DNA of 64,000 nucleotides from Oceanobacillus limi (GTDB taxonomy: Bacteria; Bacillota; Bacilli; Bacillales; Amphibacillaceae): the NCBI RefSeq assembly GCF_900111445.1, contig NZ_FOHE01000002.1, positions 310,001 to 374,000 of the forward strand. Reading direction: 5' to 3'. The notes under the pieces were generated by a model that was not told the origin of the DNA, did not search any database, and saw only the letters and a program-made list of their open reading frames with translations. Position 1 is the first letter of the stretch, and each line of letters starts with the position of its first letter. The position numbers were made by a program, and so were the translations under genes. Of this stretch, positions 47,764-57,275 are shown piece after piece.

Positions 47764-48876
47764 TTATCTTTGTTTTAGAAATGCTTTGGATACAACTATA
47801 GCTTTTAATTTGCGTTTACGAACCTGAATCGTAAGTTCTGTGCCAACCGCTGAATACTTCTCATCTATCAGTGCTAGGCCAATATTTTTTTGTAATGTTG
47901 GAGATTGCGTTCCAGAAGTAACAGTTCCTACCTTATCTTCCCCATATAACACGTCATAGCCATGTCGAGGAATTCCTTTATCTATCATTTCAATCCCAAC
48001 AATTTTCCTTGATGGACCATTCTCCACTTGTTTTTTTAAAACATCAATCCCAATGAAATCCACACCTTTATCAACCTTAACCGCAAATTTAAGCCCTGCC
48101 TCAATTGGTGTAATATCCTCGGAAAGTTCTTGACCATATAGAGGCAAAGTAGCTTCAAACCGCAATGTATCTCGTGCGCCAAGACCAATCGGCTCTAGAC
48201 CTTTCTCTTTTCCAGCCTTTAAAATGACATTCCATAGTTTACTGCCGCTTGCAGGATCAATATATATTTCAAAACCATCTTCACCTGTGTAACCAGTGCG
48301 AGAAACAATGGCCCCAGAATCTAACGTATGAAAACGGACGTTTTGTTCAAATCGGAAAAACTTAATTTCACTTAAATTCACTTCCGTTAAGGATTGAAGA
48401 ACCTCTTCAGCAAGTGGTCCTTGAAGTGCTAATTGAACATAATCTGAAGAAACATTTTTAATTTTTACATTTTCATCGGAATAATCATCATTATCGACTA
48501 ACCATTGATAATCTTTTTCTGTATTTGCTGCATTAACGACTAATAAATACTCATTTTCAGCTAACATGTAAATTAAGAAATCATCCACAGTACCGCCATT
48601 CTCATAGCACATGAGCGTATATTGTGCTTTGTTTGGGACTAATTTCGATACATCATTTGTTACCATTTTTTGCAGAAATTCTAAGCTTTTTGGCCCAGTT
48701 ACAAGAATTTCTCCCATATGCGATACATCAAATAAGCCTGCTTTTGTTCGCGTTACCTCATGCTCATGTTTAATACTCGAAAATTGCACTGGTAAATCCC
48801 AGCCACCAAAATCAATCGTCTTCGCACCATATTTCTCATATTCTGGGTACAAAGGTGTTCGTTTCAACTCACTCAC
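47764..48876 (-). CDS. gcvT: Aminomethyltransferase (glycine cleavage T protein)
   Basis: 370 aa: [50 protein letters not shown] and [14 protein letters not shown], with the catalytic Asp of the last-but-one block. Transfers the methylene group from the H-protein arm to tetrahydrofolate. Start GTG with AAGGAG 7 bp before. First gene behind the glycine riboswitch. Confidence 0.96.
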   Translation of the reverse strand: MSELKRTPLYPEYEKYGAKTIDFGGWDLPVQFSSIKHEHEVTRTKAGLFDVSHMGEILVTGPKSLEFLQKMVTNDVSKLVPNKAQYTLMCYENGGTVDDFLIYMLAENEYLLVVNAANTEKDYQWLVDNDDYSDENVKIKNVSSDYVQLALQGPLAEEVLQSLTEVNLSEIKFFRFEQNVRFHTLDSGAIVSRTGYTGEDGFEIYIDPASGSKLWNVILKAGKEKGLEPIGLGARDTLRFEATLPLYGQELSEDITPIEAGLKFAVKVDKGVDFIGIDVLKKQVENGPSRKIVGIEMIDKGIPRHGYDVLYGEDKVGTVTSGTQSPTLQKNIGLALIDEKYSAVGTELTIQVRKRKLKAIVVSKAFLKQR

Positions 48877-48961
48877 GCGATCACTCCTTTTGGAAGTTTA
48901 CTATCTTTAAGATCAGGTACGGGTATTTGCCAGTAATTTGGAAAATAACCGTTTAAGGCAC

Positions 48962-49001
48962 AAAAAAATAGAGATTTTACTGTTATTCAGAAAATCTCTG
49001 T
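48962..49001 (-). terminator. Riboswitch-controlled terminator upstream of gcvT
   Basis: Minus strand AGAGATTTT ... AAAATCTCT then ATTTTTTTG. The 5' arm overlaps the end of the second aptamer (GGACAGAG), so glycine binding would prevent terminator formation. Confidence 0.88.
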
Positions 49002-49002
49002 C

Positions 49003-49214
49003 CTTCTACCAGAAAGTTGCGCATCCAATTGAAAACGTTGCCATTACAATGATAGATGCTTGCTTCGTGGGTGGTTTACATCGAAACGTAAACACTCTCC
49101 AGAGTTGCGTCCTACAAGAGTCTTTTTGCCTGAGAGATTCACATGAGTTTGCTCCTTCGGCGTTATTTATAAAGATTCCCTTATAAATAATCTCTCCCCT
49201 TGTAATCATTCGCT
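49003..49214 (-). ncRNA. Tandem glycine riboswitch
   Basis: Minus strand shows the standard first aptamer: GGGGAGAGA, CGCCGAAGGAGCAA, GAATCTCTCAGGCAAAA, GGACGCAACTCTGGAGAG. A linker follows (GTTTACG...CGTAAAC-type helix), then a second, more diverged aptamer: CACGAAGCAAGC, GCATC/GGATGC helix, AACTTTCTGGTAGAAGGACA. In relatives it turns on glycine cleavage when glycine is abundant by antitermination; the terminator sits right after it. Confidence 0.94.
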
Positions 49215-49368
49215 TTTTATGAAAATGAGACATTTTGGTTATACTAACTTATGTATAGCTGTAAAAACTCTATTTTTACGCGTTCATTATATCATATAAA
49301 TGTGACGTTGTGTCTTTTCTATTTAATATTTTCTATATTTTAATCAATTCGCAAAAAGGAAGTGTAGG

Positions 49369-51027
49369 ATGAACAATATTACGATTAACCATGACTCAGA
49401 ATTTATTTCTGGCCTACAGGATACCCTTAATAAGGAAGGACCCTTTTCATCTTGGGAGCTTTTTGAAATGGCTTATCAGGCAGAACAAACGACGATGACA
49501 AAGGAATTTTATGGATTACGTGCACTAGAATTCTTACCACATATGGAATTTTTACCACATCAAATTGATACAGCAAAACAAGCGATTGAACATATGAATG
49601 GTCGTGCAATCTTAGCTGATGAAGTCGGCCTCGGTAAAACAATTGAAGCAGGACTTATTTTAAAAGAGTATATGCTGCGCGGTCTTGTAAAAAAAGCTCT
49701 AATCCTTGTACCCGCATCGCTAGTTAACCAGTGGGTGAAAGAATTAAATGAAAAATTTTATATCCCTGCAGTGGCACATCGAAAAAATTATAATTGGGAA
49801 CAATATGAGGTTGTAGTAACTTCAATGGATACGGCCAAGCGAAATAATCATCGAGAAGTAATTGAAAATATCGATTACGACTTTTTATTAATTGATGAGG
49901 CACATAAATTAAAAAATCACAAAACAAAAAACTATGAATTTGTCCGCTCCTTGAAAAAGAAATATTGTTTACTATTAACTGCAACTCCGGTACAAAACAA
50001 ACTGATTGAAATCTTTAATCTCGTATCGATATTAAAGCCTGGCCATCTTGGAAACTATGATTCCTTTGTTAAGCAATATGGAAAAGATCGGAAGAAAATT
50101 AATCAAGATATTTACCTTAAACAATTAGTACAAAAAGTTATGGTAAGAAATACAAGAAAAGATACTTCGCTAAATAACGCCAAACGACATATTGAAACAA
50201 TCTGGGTGAATTTTACTGAACCAGAAAAAGAAGTATACAACCAACTAGATACATCTGTACAGCCTTTTTCAACCTTTTCTAAAATTACGTTTCTTCGTGA
50301 ACTTTGTTCATCACGGGAAGCGTGTTATTTATCTTTACAGAAGTTATTGAATAAAGAAAATCAAGAATTACTAGAGCCTATCATTGAAGAAATTGGTCAG
50401 TTACCACATCATGCCAAAGCCGAGAAAGTCGTAGAATTATTAAAAGATATTGGAGATCAAAAAGTAATTATATTTACCGAATACCGAGCAACACAACTCT
50501 ATCTTCAATGGTATTTGCAACAGCATGGTATTACATCTGTACCCTTCCGAGGTGGATTTAAGCGTGGCAAAAAAGATTGGATGCGTCAATTGTTTAAAGA
50601 CCGGGCCCAGGTACTCATTGCAACCGAAGCTGGAGGAGAAGGGATAAATCTACAATTTTGTAACTATATGATTAATTATGATCTACCTTGGAATCCTATG
50701 CGGTTGGAACAACGAATTGGCCGAATCCATCGTTATGGCCAAGAAAAGGATGTCCATATTTACAACTTCGCTATTCAAGATACCGTGGAAGAGCATATCA
50801 TGAAGCTTCTATATGAAAAGATTAATTTATTTGAGCAAGTGATCGGACACTTAGATGATATTTTAAGCGAATTGCAAATAAATGACTTAGAATCTGAGAT
50901 ACAATCCATTTATAATGAATCTTCTTCTTCAGGAGAAGCAAAGATTAAATTAGACAATTTATCATCTATAATTCATAACACGCAAAACAACCTACAAGAG
51001 GAGCAACAACAATATGGCAATATCTAA
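49369..51027 (+). CDS. yqhH: SNF2-family helicase YqhH
   Basis: 552-aa two-lobe SF2 ATPase: Walker A in ILADEVGLGKTIEAGLI, DEAH in LLIDEAHKLKNHKTKN, TATPVQN, and the second lobe with TEAGGEGINLQFCNYMINYD and motif VI QRIGRIHRYGQ. Resembles RapA-like remodellers but lacks their long flanking domains. Divergent from gcvT, overlapping yqhG by 14 bp, so the two proteins probably act together. Role unknown. AAAAGGAAG before ATG. Confidence 0.93.
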   Translation: MNNITINHDSEFISGLQDTLNKEGPFSSWELFEMAYQAEQTTMTKEFYGLRALEFLPHMEFLPHQIDTAKQAIEHMNGRAILADEVGLGKTIEAGLILKEYMLRGLVKKALILVPASLVNQWVKELNEKFYIPAVAHRKNYNWEQYEVVVTSMDTAKRNNHREVIENIDYDFLLIDEAHKLKNHKTKNYEFVRSLKKKYCLLLTATPVQNKLIEIFNLVSILKPGHLGNYDSFVKQYGKDRKKINQDIYLKQLVQKVMVRNTRKDTSLNNAKRHIETIWVNFTEPEKEVYNQLDTSVQPFSTFSKITFLRELCSSREACYLSLQKLLNKENQELLEPIIEEIGQLPHHAKAEKVVELLKDIGDQKVIIFTEYRATQLYLQWYLQQHGITSVPFRGGFKRGKKDWMRQLFKDRAQVLIATEAGGEGINLQFCNYMINYDLPWNPMRLEQRIGRIHRYGQEKDVHIYNFAIQDTVEEHIMKLLYEKINLFEQVIGHLDDILSELQINDLESEIQSIYNESSSSGEAKIKLDNLSSIIHNTQNNLQEEQQQYGNI

Positions 51028-51808
51028 TTTAAATACATTTTTAAAAGATTATTTTCGTGCACACCATTGTGAAATACTTCAAAATGATAATGGCATCATG
51101 CAAATCCAATTAAACGAGGAAATGGATAGAGCATTAATGAATCGGCCATTTTATTGGCATTACATTAAAAAGATGGGGCATCCAGGGGACCCAATGAAGT
51201 TAACATTAATTACTAATCCAGAACAACGGGAACAAAATGGAGAATGGATCCACTTTGGTAGTCCTCGTTTGCACCAAATTATTAATCACCTTAAAAATAA
51301 TGAGAGGTTCACTAAGCTGTTCCAGACCATTGAGACAACTACAAATACCGCCTTACATCCATGGTTAGTAGTCAATATCAAGATAAGTTATATTGGGAAA
51401 CAGAAAAAAGATGAACTATTCTCACTCGGGCTGAATTTAGTCAATGGTGCAATGAAAACCGAAATGATGGAAAAGTTAAGACAAATAGATTTACAAAACG
51501 CGATTTCAGATTATTGCTATACGATTTCTCCGTTGATAAAAATAAATAGTGGCTTTAATCGTATTAAGGCAGTATTAGATGACTACCTTTCCAACCAAGA
51601 ACACAAGTGGGCGCAGGACTCCTTAAAGGCATTAGAAAATGAGGTGGAATTATTAAAGCATTTTTACCAAGGAAATGATGAGCAAGATGAGGAAAGGGTT
51701 CAAAAAGAAATCGATGAAATCACACAAAGATATAGCCCGAAGATTGATCTATCTGTTATTAATGGTGGTTTATTTTATCTAAATCCAAGCTTCACAACCA
51801 CTTCATAG
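51014..51808 (+). CDS. yqhG: YqhG, partner of the SNF2 helicase
   Basis: 264 aa, soluble, no recognised catalytic motif. Matches the YqhG family always found beside yqhH. N-terminal NLNTFLKDYFRAHHCEI; an acidic, helical C-terminal third (KDSLKALENEVELLKHF-like). GAGGAG lies 10 bp before the ATG, inside the end of yqhH, implying translational coupling. Confidence 0.88.
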   Translation: MAISNLNTFLKDYFRAHHCEILQNDNGIMQIQLNEEMDRALMNRPFYWHYIKKMGHPGDPMKLTLITNPEQREQNGEWIHFGSPRLHQIINHLKNNERFTKLFQTIETTTNTALHPWLVVNIKISYIGKQKKDELFSLGLNLVNGAMKTEMMEKLRQIDLQNAISDYCYTISPLIKINSGFNRIKAVLDDYLSNQEHKWAQDSLKALENEVELLKHFYQGNDEQDEERVQKEIDEITQRYSPKIDLSVINGGLFYLNPSFTTTS

Positions 51809-51915
51809 GTTCAGTTTGTATGATCTGTACGTAATTTTTCCAAAACAGTTCATTTTGTGATTTTTTCCATCAAAATGAAGCCGGGATTATCGATTGAATC
51901 TAGTTGGTATAATTG

Positions 51916-51940
51916 ACCACTAGTGTAGTAGTGGTTTTTT
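51916..51940 (+). terminator. Terminator after yqhG
   Basis: ACCACTA-gtgtag-TAGTGGT followed by TTTTT, about 110 bp past the yqhG stop. Confidence 0.75.
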
Positions 51941-51960
51941 CCAACATAATAAAGTACTGA

Positions 51961-52395
51961 AATACCGCTTCGGTAGAATACTTCGCTTTCCGCGGGCCCG
52001 GCCTCAGCCAGGGAACTACTTGAATAGGCTTCTTTGTTCCCTTACGGCGAGGAATTGGCATCTAAGAGTGACTAGTAGACGTAGGCGCATCTTTTCGGGG
52101 TCTTCGGACACGTGCTCTTCCGGCTGGAGTCTTCGCATTCTGCCTACGCTGTTATTGGATCAGGTTAAAGTGAAGGTTACGTTAGAACTAGCGGAGGAAA
52201 GCAATCGGTGAGACCCTACAGTGAGGGTACTACTTGAATTATCTTCATTGCTCCCTTGCGTCGAGGAAAATTGCTTCGAGCATTACTAGCAGACGCACAT
52301 GTTTTCACGAGGAGGCTCACAAGCCGCCCGCGGAAATGCGAAATGTATTTCCGTAGCGGGATGTATGCATCCAATAATCATTTCAATTTATTGCT
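51961..52395. repeat. GC-rich MITE-like intergenic element, copy C
   Basis: Inverted relative to copy A. CGCTTTCCGCGGGC at 51984-51997 and its inverse (GCCCGCGG) near 52326 mark the inner ends. Shared blocks with copy A (minus strand): GGCCTCAGCCAGGGAACTAC, GATGCGCCTACG-type, GAGGAGGCTCAC and the two ~47-nt repeats. The AGGGAAC/GTTCCCT hairpin with its loop is kept. The left outer end is not recognisable. Small frames here are accidental. Confidence 0.82.
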
Positions 52396-52427
52396 AAGTT
52401 TACAATAGCTGCGTTTAACTACCTAAT

Positions 52428-52470
52428 AGTAAAATCCGAACCAAAATTGAAAGGTTCGGATTTTACTATG
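52428..52470. terminator. Terminator downstream of yqzE
   Basis: AAAATCCGAACC / GGTTCGGATTTT with a 10-nt loop and flanking T/A runs; on the minus strand it ends aroK-yqzE. Confidence 0.88.
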
Positions 52471-52491
52471 ATTAAAACACTTTTATCAGCC

Positions 52492-52671
52492 TCATTGGTC
52501 TTTTTTAAAAGAAATTCTAATCGCTTGTGGTAAAACGCCAAACCAGCGGTTAACTCCAGTTTGTTGTTTTTTAGTTTTGTGTTCCTTACGCTTTTTCCTT
52601 CTTTCATCAGCGGGTAAGTCCATATATGACACTACTCTTTCCGTCATCTGTCTTATATAATCATTGGACAT
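52492..52671 (-). CDS. yqzE: YqzE-like small protein
   Basis: 59-aa basic protein beginning MSNDYIRQMTERVVSYMDLP and containing DERRKKRKEHKTKKQQTGVN with a short Trp-Phe-Gly segment before the end. Resembles YqzE, which lies between comG and aroK in B. subtilis; function unknown. ATG preceded by AAAGGG. A longer overlapping frame on the same strand is a shadow. Confidence 0.8.
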   Translation of the reverse strand: MSNDYIRQMTERVVSYMDLPADERRKKRKEHKTKKQQTGVNRWFGVLPQAIRISFKKDQ

Positions 52672-52715
52672 TTACATCATCCCTTTAGAATTTCTTACAT
52701 ATATATTTCACAATA

Positions 52716-53213
52716 TTATATGTAATTATTCAATAGCCGATCAATTTCCTCAGCAATTTCTTTTGTTCCTTTATTATCAGTATCCACAACATAGTCTGCA
52801 AAAGATTCGTATAAATCGCACCTATGTTCAAAAAGTTGTCTCCGTTCCGAGACACTCTTTTTCCATAGTGGACGCAAGCTATCATTATGTAAGCGATTAG
52901 TAATTTCAGAAAACGTAGTCCGTAAGTAAATAACAGTACCTTTTGCTTTCATCCATTCAATATTCTCACGCCTCTCAACAATCCCTCCCCCAGTCGAAAC
53001 CACCCCGTGCTCAATTTTTTTTAGTACATCCGATTCATAATTCCGAAACGTATTCTCTCCCATTTCACTAAAAATTGTTGAAATCGAACGTAGTGTCTGC
53101 TCCTCAATAAAAGAATCCATATCAACATGTGGCAATTGTAATACGTTGCCCAACTTTTTCCCAACTGTGGATTTTCCACTACCCATAAAACCAATCAAAT
53201 AGACAATACCCAA
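52716..53213 (-). CDS. aroK: Shikimate kinase
   Basis: 165-aa P-loop kinase: LIGFMGSGKSTVGKKL, shikimate-binding DMDSFIE, and the GGGIVERRENI segment. Phosphorylates shikimate at the 3-hydroxyl. Start is TTG 53213 behind a weak AAGGCG; no better start is near. Divergent from comGA with about 100 bp between. Length is normal for the family. Confidence 0.93.
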   Translation of the reverse strand: MGIVYLIGFMGSGKSTVGKKLGNVLQLPHVDMDSFIEEQTLRSISTIFSEMGENTFRNYESDVLKKIEHGVVSTGGGIVERRENIEWMKAKGTVIYLRTTFSEITNRLHNDSLRPLWKKSVSERRQLFEHRCDLYESFADYVVDTDNKGTKEIAEEIDRLLNNYI

Positions 53214-53314
53214 TTTTTATCACGCCTTAAAGTTTTTTTCAAAAAAAAGAAGGAATTTAGTCATTCGCGTCGAAATATGTAACTGTTGCAATTTTTGAAG
53301 GAGGTGAGAACGAT

Positions 53315-54328
53315 TTGAATTCTACCGCAACCATTTCTAGAAAGCTACTTGCTGAGGCAATCAATAGACAGGCATCTGACATACACTTCTATCCCTTTCC
53401 CACCAAAACAAATATATATTTCCGAATTCTAGGTAAACGGATCTTATATGACACGATAAAGACTTCCCAATATGAGTTATTATTAACGTATTATAAGTTT
53501 ACATCAGGAATGGATATAGGGGAAATAAGAAAACCACAAGATGGCTCCATTACGCACAAGTTAGGGCCCAATAATTATGCACTTCGATTATCAACATTAC
53601 CAGTTAATCAAATGGAAAGTTTAGCCGTAAGAATATTACCTCAGGAAGAGAACCTACCAATTGACAAACTTTTTCTTTTTCCTTCACAGCTTAACGTGCT
53701 TAAAAAATGGATGAATAATCCAGCAGGACTCATCCTACTGACCGGCCCCACGGGTAGTGGAAAAACAACCACACTATATGCCCTACTTCAATCCCTTTTG
53801 GAAGAAAAGTCCTTTCAAACAATTACATTAGAGGATCCCATCGAAAAAAAACTTCATGATATTTTACAAGTCCAAGTAAATGAAAAAGCAGGCATAACGT
53901 ATCAATCAGGATTAAAAGCCGCATTAAGACATGACCCTGACATCATTATGGTTGGAGAGATTCGTGATCACTATACAGCAAAATTCGCCATAGATGCTTC
54001 GTTAACCGGACATCTTGTTTTGAGTACATTACACGCAAAAAACACAACAGGTACCATCCATCGATTACTGGAAATGGGTTTAACGAAAACAGAACTTTCT
54101 CAATCATTAGTTGGGGTTGCCTCTATTCAACTGTTACCAATTGATTTAATACCAGATATGGTAAGACGCGCAGCCATTGTCGAGTTTTTATACGGTCAAA
54201 ATTTAAGCACTGCTATTGACGGACAACCAATAGACATGCGTACAAATCACCATTCATTTAGTCATTTACGAAAGAAGGCATTTGCATATGGGTATATTAC
54301 AGAAACTGCTTACAAGGAGTTTTTATAG
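53315..54328 (+). CDS. comGA: ComGA, competence pilus assembly ATPase
   Basis: 337-aa type II/IV secretion ATPase with RQASDIHFYP, Walker A LTGPTGSGKTTTLYALL near residue 140, Asp box LEDPIEKKL and Walker B DIIMVGEIRD, and His box TLHAKNT. Drives assembly of the ComG transformation pilus. TTG start with a perfect AAGGAGGTGA site. First of seven comG genes. No clear ComK box pair was seen in the short upstream gap. Confidence 0.96.
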   Translation: MNSTATISRKLLAEAINRQASDIHFYPFPTKTNIYFRILGKRILYDTIKTSQYELLLTYYKFTSGMDIGEIRKPQDGSITHKLGPNNYALRLSTLPVNQMESLAVRILPQEENLPIDKLFLFPSQLNVLKKWMNNPAGLILLTGPTGSGKTTTLYALLQSLLEEKSFQTITLEDPIEKKLHDILQVQVNEKAGITYQSGLKAALRHDPDIIMVGEIRDHYTAKFAIDASLTGHLVLSTLHAKNTTGTIHRLLEMGLTKTELSQSLVGVASIQLLPIDLIPDMVRRAAIVEFLYGQNLSTAIDGQPIDMRTNHHSFSHLRKKAFAYGYITETAYKEFL

Positions 54329-55343
54329 AAATACTATCCCAAGTGAATTACAACTCCGTTTTCTTCACCGTTTAACTCGATCATTGAATAATGGATATCC
54401 CTTACTCGAGGCTTTAGAAACGATTAAATGGGATCATACACTTCACGACATTGCAGACCAAATGATGCACGAATTAAAGGAAGGTGTAAATCTTGATCAA
54501 ACCTTTAGTAATGCAGGGTTCCACCCTACTATTTCTGCCTACTTGTATTTTTCACGAACCAATGGGAATTTACAATTAAATTTAACGAAATGTAAAGAGA
54601 TGTTTGCAAAACGAATTGGATATCTGAAAAAATTCCAGCAGACCATCCGCTATCCACTAATCTTAATCGTCATTTTCATTACGCTTTTGTTTTTTATTCG
54701 AAGCTATATTCTGCCACAGTTTTTCTATCTTTTTCAATCTAACCCCGAAGCCTTAAAAAGTATAGAAGTTACAATGATAATAATCAATTATCTAAGCAGC
54801 TTATTTATCCTAACTATCCTCTTAACCTTTGTGATGCTATTATTTTGGAGATATGGAAGAAAAATGGTCTCGATAGAAACACAAATAAAGTTATATAATG
54901 CCATTCCGATTTACAATCGATTACTAAGAATGCAAACTTCATACCTTTTCGCCACACACTTAAGTTCGCTGTTAAAAACGGGATTACCATTAAAAGAGAT
55001 TTTCTATCTTCTTTCTCAACAACACAAATTACCGATTTTATCTTATTATGCATCTCAGTTGGTCAAAGAGTTAACGAAAGGAATCCACATAGTCAAAGCC
55101 TTGGAAAAGTTTACCCTTTTTGAACATAATCTTACAAACATTTTCCAAAGAAACACAGATATGGATGCTTTAGAAAAAGACTTATACCATTATGCTGACT
55201 TATTAACCGATGACCTTCATCAAAAAGTGGTTAAGCTATTCACTTATGTCCAGCCAATTATTTTAATTGTAATCGGTTCATTAATTGTATATATCTATAT
55301 GTCATTAATGTGGCCAATGTTTCAGTTATTAAATACTGTATAG
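54288..55343 (+). CDS. comGB: ComGB, pilus assembly membrane protein
   Basis: 351-aa GspF-family protein with two cytoplasmic helical repeats and three membrane helices (about 115-135, 165-190 and 325-345). Works with ComGA. ATG 54288 has AAGG 9 bp upstream and overlaps comGA by 41 bp; a TTG two codons earlier is possible. A stronger AAGGAG at 54315 has no start codon behind it. Confidence 0.93.
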   Translation: MGILQKLLTRSFYRNTIPSELQLRFLHRLTRSLNNGYPLLEALETIKWDHTLHDIADQMMHELKEGVNLDQTFSNAGFHPTISAYLYFSRTNGNLQLNLTKCKEMFAKRIGYLKKFQQTIRYPLILIVIFITLLFFIRSYILPQFFYLFQSNPEALKSIEVTMIIINYLSSLFILTILLTFVMLLFWRYGRKMVSIETQIKLYNAIPIYNRLLRMQTSYLFATHLSSLLKTGLPLKEIFYLLSQQHKLPILSYYASQLVKELTKGIHIVKALEKFTLFEHNLTNIFQRNTDMDALEKDLYHYADLLTDDLHQKVVKLFTYVQPIILIVIGSLIVYIYMSLMWPMFQLLNTV

Positions 55344-55355
55344 GGAGTGTTAAAT

Positions 55356-55661
55356 ATGTTAACAAACAACAAAGGTTTCACACTAATCGAAATGCTGATT
55401 GTACTAATGATCATTTCTGTCTTAATTATCCTGATTATTCCTAATCTAGCAGAAAAGAGTCAGCAAGTATCAGATAAAGGCTGTAATGCCTTAGTATCCG
55501 TTGTACAAACACAAGTTGATGCTTACCACTTAGAAAATGGTGAATACCCTGCTAACCTAAACACATTAAAGACAGACAAATACATTACCGCAGATCAAAT
55601 GACTTGCCAAAACGGTAAAAATATTCATTATGAAGATGGCGTTGTTTCCGTTCCAAAATAG
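55356..55661 (+). CDS. comGC: ComGC, major competence pseudopilin
   Basis: 101-aa prepilin: short basic leader, cleavage site G|FTLIEM (NNKGFTLIEMLIVLMII) with the +5 Glu, then the assembly helix and a globular part with two Cys (GCNAL; MTCQNG) for a disulfide. ATG 55356 has GGGAG 8 bp before it. Substrate of prepilin peptidase ComC. Confidence 0.95.
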   Translation: MLTNNKGFTLIEMLIVLMIISVLIILIIPNLAEKSQQVSDKGCNALVSVVQTQVDAYHLENGEYPANLNTLKTDKYITADQMTCQNGKNIHYEDGVVSVPK

Positions 55662-55670
55662 GTGAATAAA

Positions 55671-56105
55671 ATGAAAAACATGAAGGGATTTACACTATTA
55701 GAAGTACTTTTCACACTTGCCATCTTATCCATCCTAATCACGTTAAGTGCACCATTAACAATTTCCTCCTTAGCCAAACATCAGGAAAAACAATTTTTTC
55801 AAACCTTACAATTCGACGTCATGCTCGTACAGAATTTGTCAATTAACAACAATAATTATATTCGAATCAAACTGAATGATAAAAGCTACGAATTAATTAA
55901 TGGTGCAAGAAGTAAACCTATAGCAATAAGGAACCTTCCCAAAAAATGGTACATAACAAAACAAAACCTTGACACAATTTCCTTTAATCGAGATGGTTCC
56001 ATTCGGCGAGCAGGCACTATAAAAATCACAACTGAGCAATCATCCTATAATGTTGTTTTCCCCTTAGGAAAAGGAAGAGGTTATATTAATATTGATAAAG
56101 AATGA
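55671..56105 (+). CDS. comGD: ComGD, minor pseudopilin
   Basis: 144 aa with prepilin signal MKGFTLLEVLFTLAILSILI and a C-terminal beta-rich region (FPLGKGRGYINI). ATG 55671 has AGGTG 6 bp upstream. Ends 14 bp into comGE. Confidence 0.92.
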   Translation: MKNMKGFTLLEVLFTLAILSILITLSAPLTISSLAKHQEKQFFQTLQFDVMLVQNLSINNNNYIRIKLNDKSYELINGARSKPIAIRNLPKKWYITKQNLDTISFNRDGSIRRAGTIKITTEQSSYNVVFPLGKGRGYINIDKE

Positions 56106-56433
56106 AGGATTTAGTCTAATAGAAGTTTTAGTTGCTACTAGCATAGTGTTCATCATGATAAGTTCAGTGATTCCGATCATTCGAATAATTAATGATGAAC
56201 AATCTAAATTAAATGATACAAGGCTGATTGTCTTAGAACTTCATGATGAACTACAACCATTATTATGGGAACAAAAAACGAAATTACCCTATCGCACAAC
56301 AAAAACAATAAATCATAAAATATTTCACTTGGAATTTATTCAAGAAGAGTCTTTTATAAAAGGGTGTGGAGAATGGCAAAATGCGAACCTCGAAAATGAA
56401 AAAATCTGTTTATATGGTTACCCTAAAAAATGA
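56092..56433 (+). CDS. comGE: ComGE, minor pseudopilin
   Basis: 113-aa prepilin-like protein, NEGFSLIEVLVATSIVFIMI at the N-terminus. TTG start with GAGG 11 bp upstream, overlapping comGD by 14 bp. Late part has two Cys (GCGEW, ICLYG). Confidence 0.85.
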   Translation: MIKNEGFSLIEVLVATSIVFIMISSVIPIIRIINDEQSKLNDTRLIVLELHDELQPLLWEQKTKLPYRTTKTINHKIFHLEFIQEESFIKGCGEWQNANLENEKICLYGYPKK

Positions 56434-56830
56434 AATAGGTTTTTCCTTCCTCTCTATGCTTTTGATGTTAACGATTATTTCCATGACTATTCCTCTTTTA
56501 TCTATTCTCATAAAAACAATTGACTATGAGTCCAACTACGAGGAAATCTCCGTTCAACAATTTTTTCATATGTTGCAAAATGACATCATAAAAACGTCAC
56601 ACATTGATATCAACCAAGATTCTCTTGCAATTTATTTACCAAATGGGGATATTGCTAACATAGAACAATATAAAAATGTTCTCCGACGTCAAGTAAATAA
56701 TCAAGGCCATGAGATATACCACAGAGGAGTTGAAGCGATCTCCTTCCACACACTGCCATATGGAGTCAGGGTTATCCTTAAAACCACAACCGGAGAACAC
56801 TACGAGAAGGAATTGATTTTTTATGAGTAA
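56381..56830 (+). CDS. comGF: ComGF, minor pseudopilin
   Basis: About 149 aa. Hydrophobic helix (IGFSFLSMLLMLTIISMTI) without the classic F-T-L-x-E motif, then the ComGF pattern VRRQVNNQ-like / AISFHTLPYG. Several starts are possible (GTG 56366, ATG 56381, 56396, 56414); I chose 56381, GGAG 9 bp upstream. Overlaps comGE in another frame. Confidence 0.82.
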   Translation: MRTSKMKKSVYMVTLKNEIGFSFLSMLLMLTIISMTIPLLSILIKTIDYESNYEEISVQQFFHMLQNDIIKTSHIDINQDSLAIYLPNGDIANIEQYKNVLRRQVNNQGHEIYHRGVEAISFHTLPYGVRVILKTTTGEHYEKELIFYE

Positions 56831-57182
56831 TCAAAAGGGGTATTTCTTACCTTCTGTTATGTTTATTTGTATGATTGTTTTCATTGTTTTAACAGCACAT
56901 ATTCAAATTTACTCTAATAGTTTGCATATGACCGATAAAATCGTAGAAAACATTAAACTCGAAAGTCTTTTCCAAATGAGTTATACAAAATTCCAAGAAG
57001 ATGTAAAGTCCTTTACTTATACAGAACAAGAACAAACGATCCATTATGAATTTCCAGATGGTACAGTGGAAATAAAATATTTCTTTCAGGAAATGGATTC
57101 AATTCACCTTATGATGAATATCACAAGTAAAAATCAAGCACACTATTCTATAACTAAACAGATAAAAATTAGTCATGATTAG
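56823..57182 (+). CDS. comGG: ComGG, minor pseudopilin
   Basis: 119 aa with N-terminal membrane helix (NQKGYFLPSVMFICMIVF), a degenerate prepilin signal as usual for ComGG, and a hydrophilic rest. Overlaps comGF by 8 bp; AAGGA precedes the ATG. Last comG gene. Confidence 0.85.
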   Translation: MSNQKGYFLPSVMFICMIVFIVLTAHIQIYSNSLHMTDKIVENIKLESLFQMSYTKFQEDVKSFTYTEQEQTIHYEFPDGTVEIKYFFQEMDSIHLMMNITSKNQAHYSITKQIKISHD

Positions 57183-57275
57183 TTGTGTACATTTTTCAAC
57201 AAATCCACTACATACACCAAATTAAGTAATATATCTAATATAATTAGAGTAATAAATTCTAGTGAGGTGGGCTTA

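Noticed and set aside
48938-49233. Frames of 75-82 residues on both strands
   Set aside because: They overlap the glycine riboswitch and its terminator.
52020-52211. 63-residue frame in copy C
   Set aside because: Inside the repeat element; antisense equivalent of the accidental frame in copy A.
53214-53314. ComK box pair upstream of comGA
   Set aside because: No two AAAA-N5-TTTT sites at an accepted spacing could be seen; only A- and T-runs.
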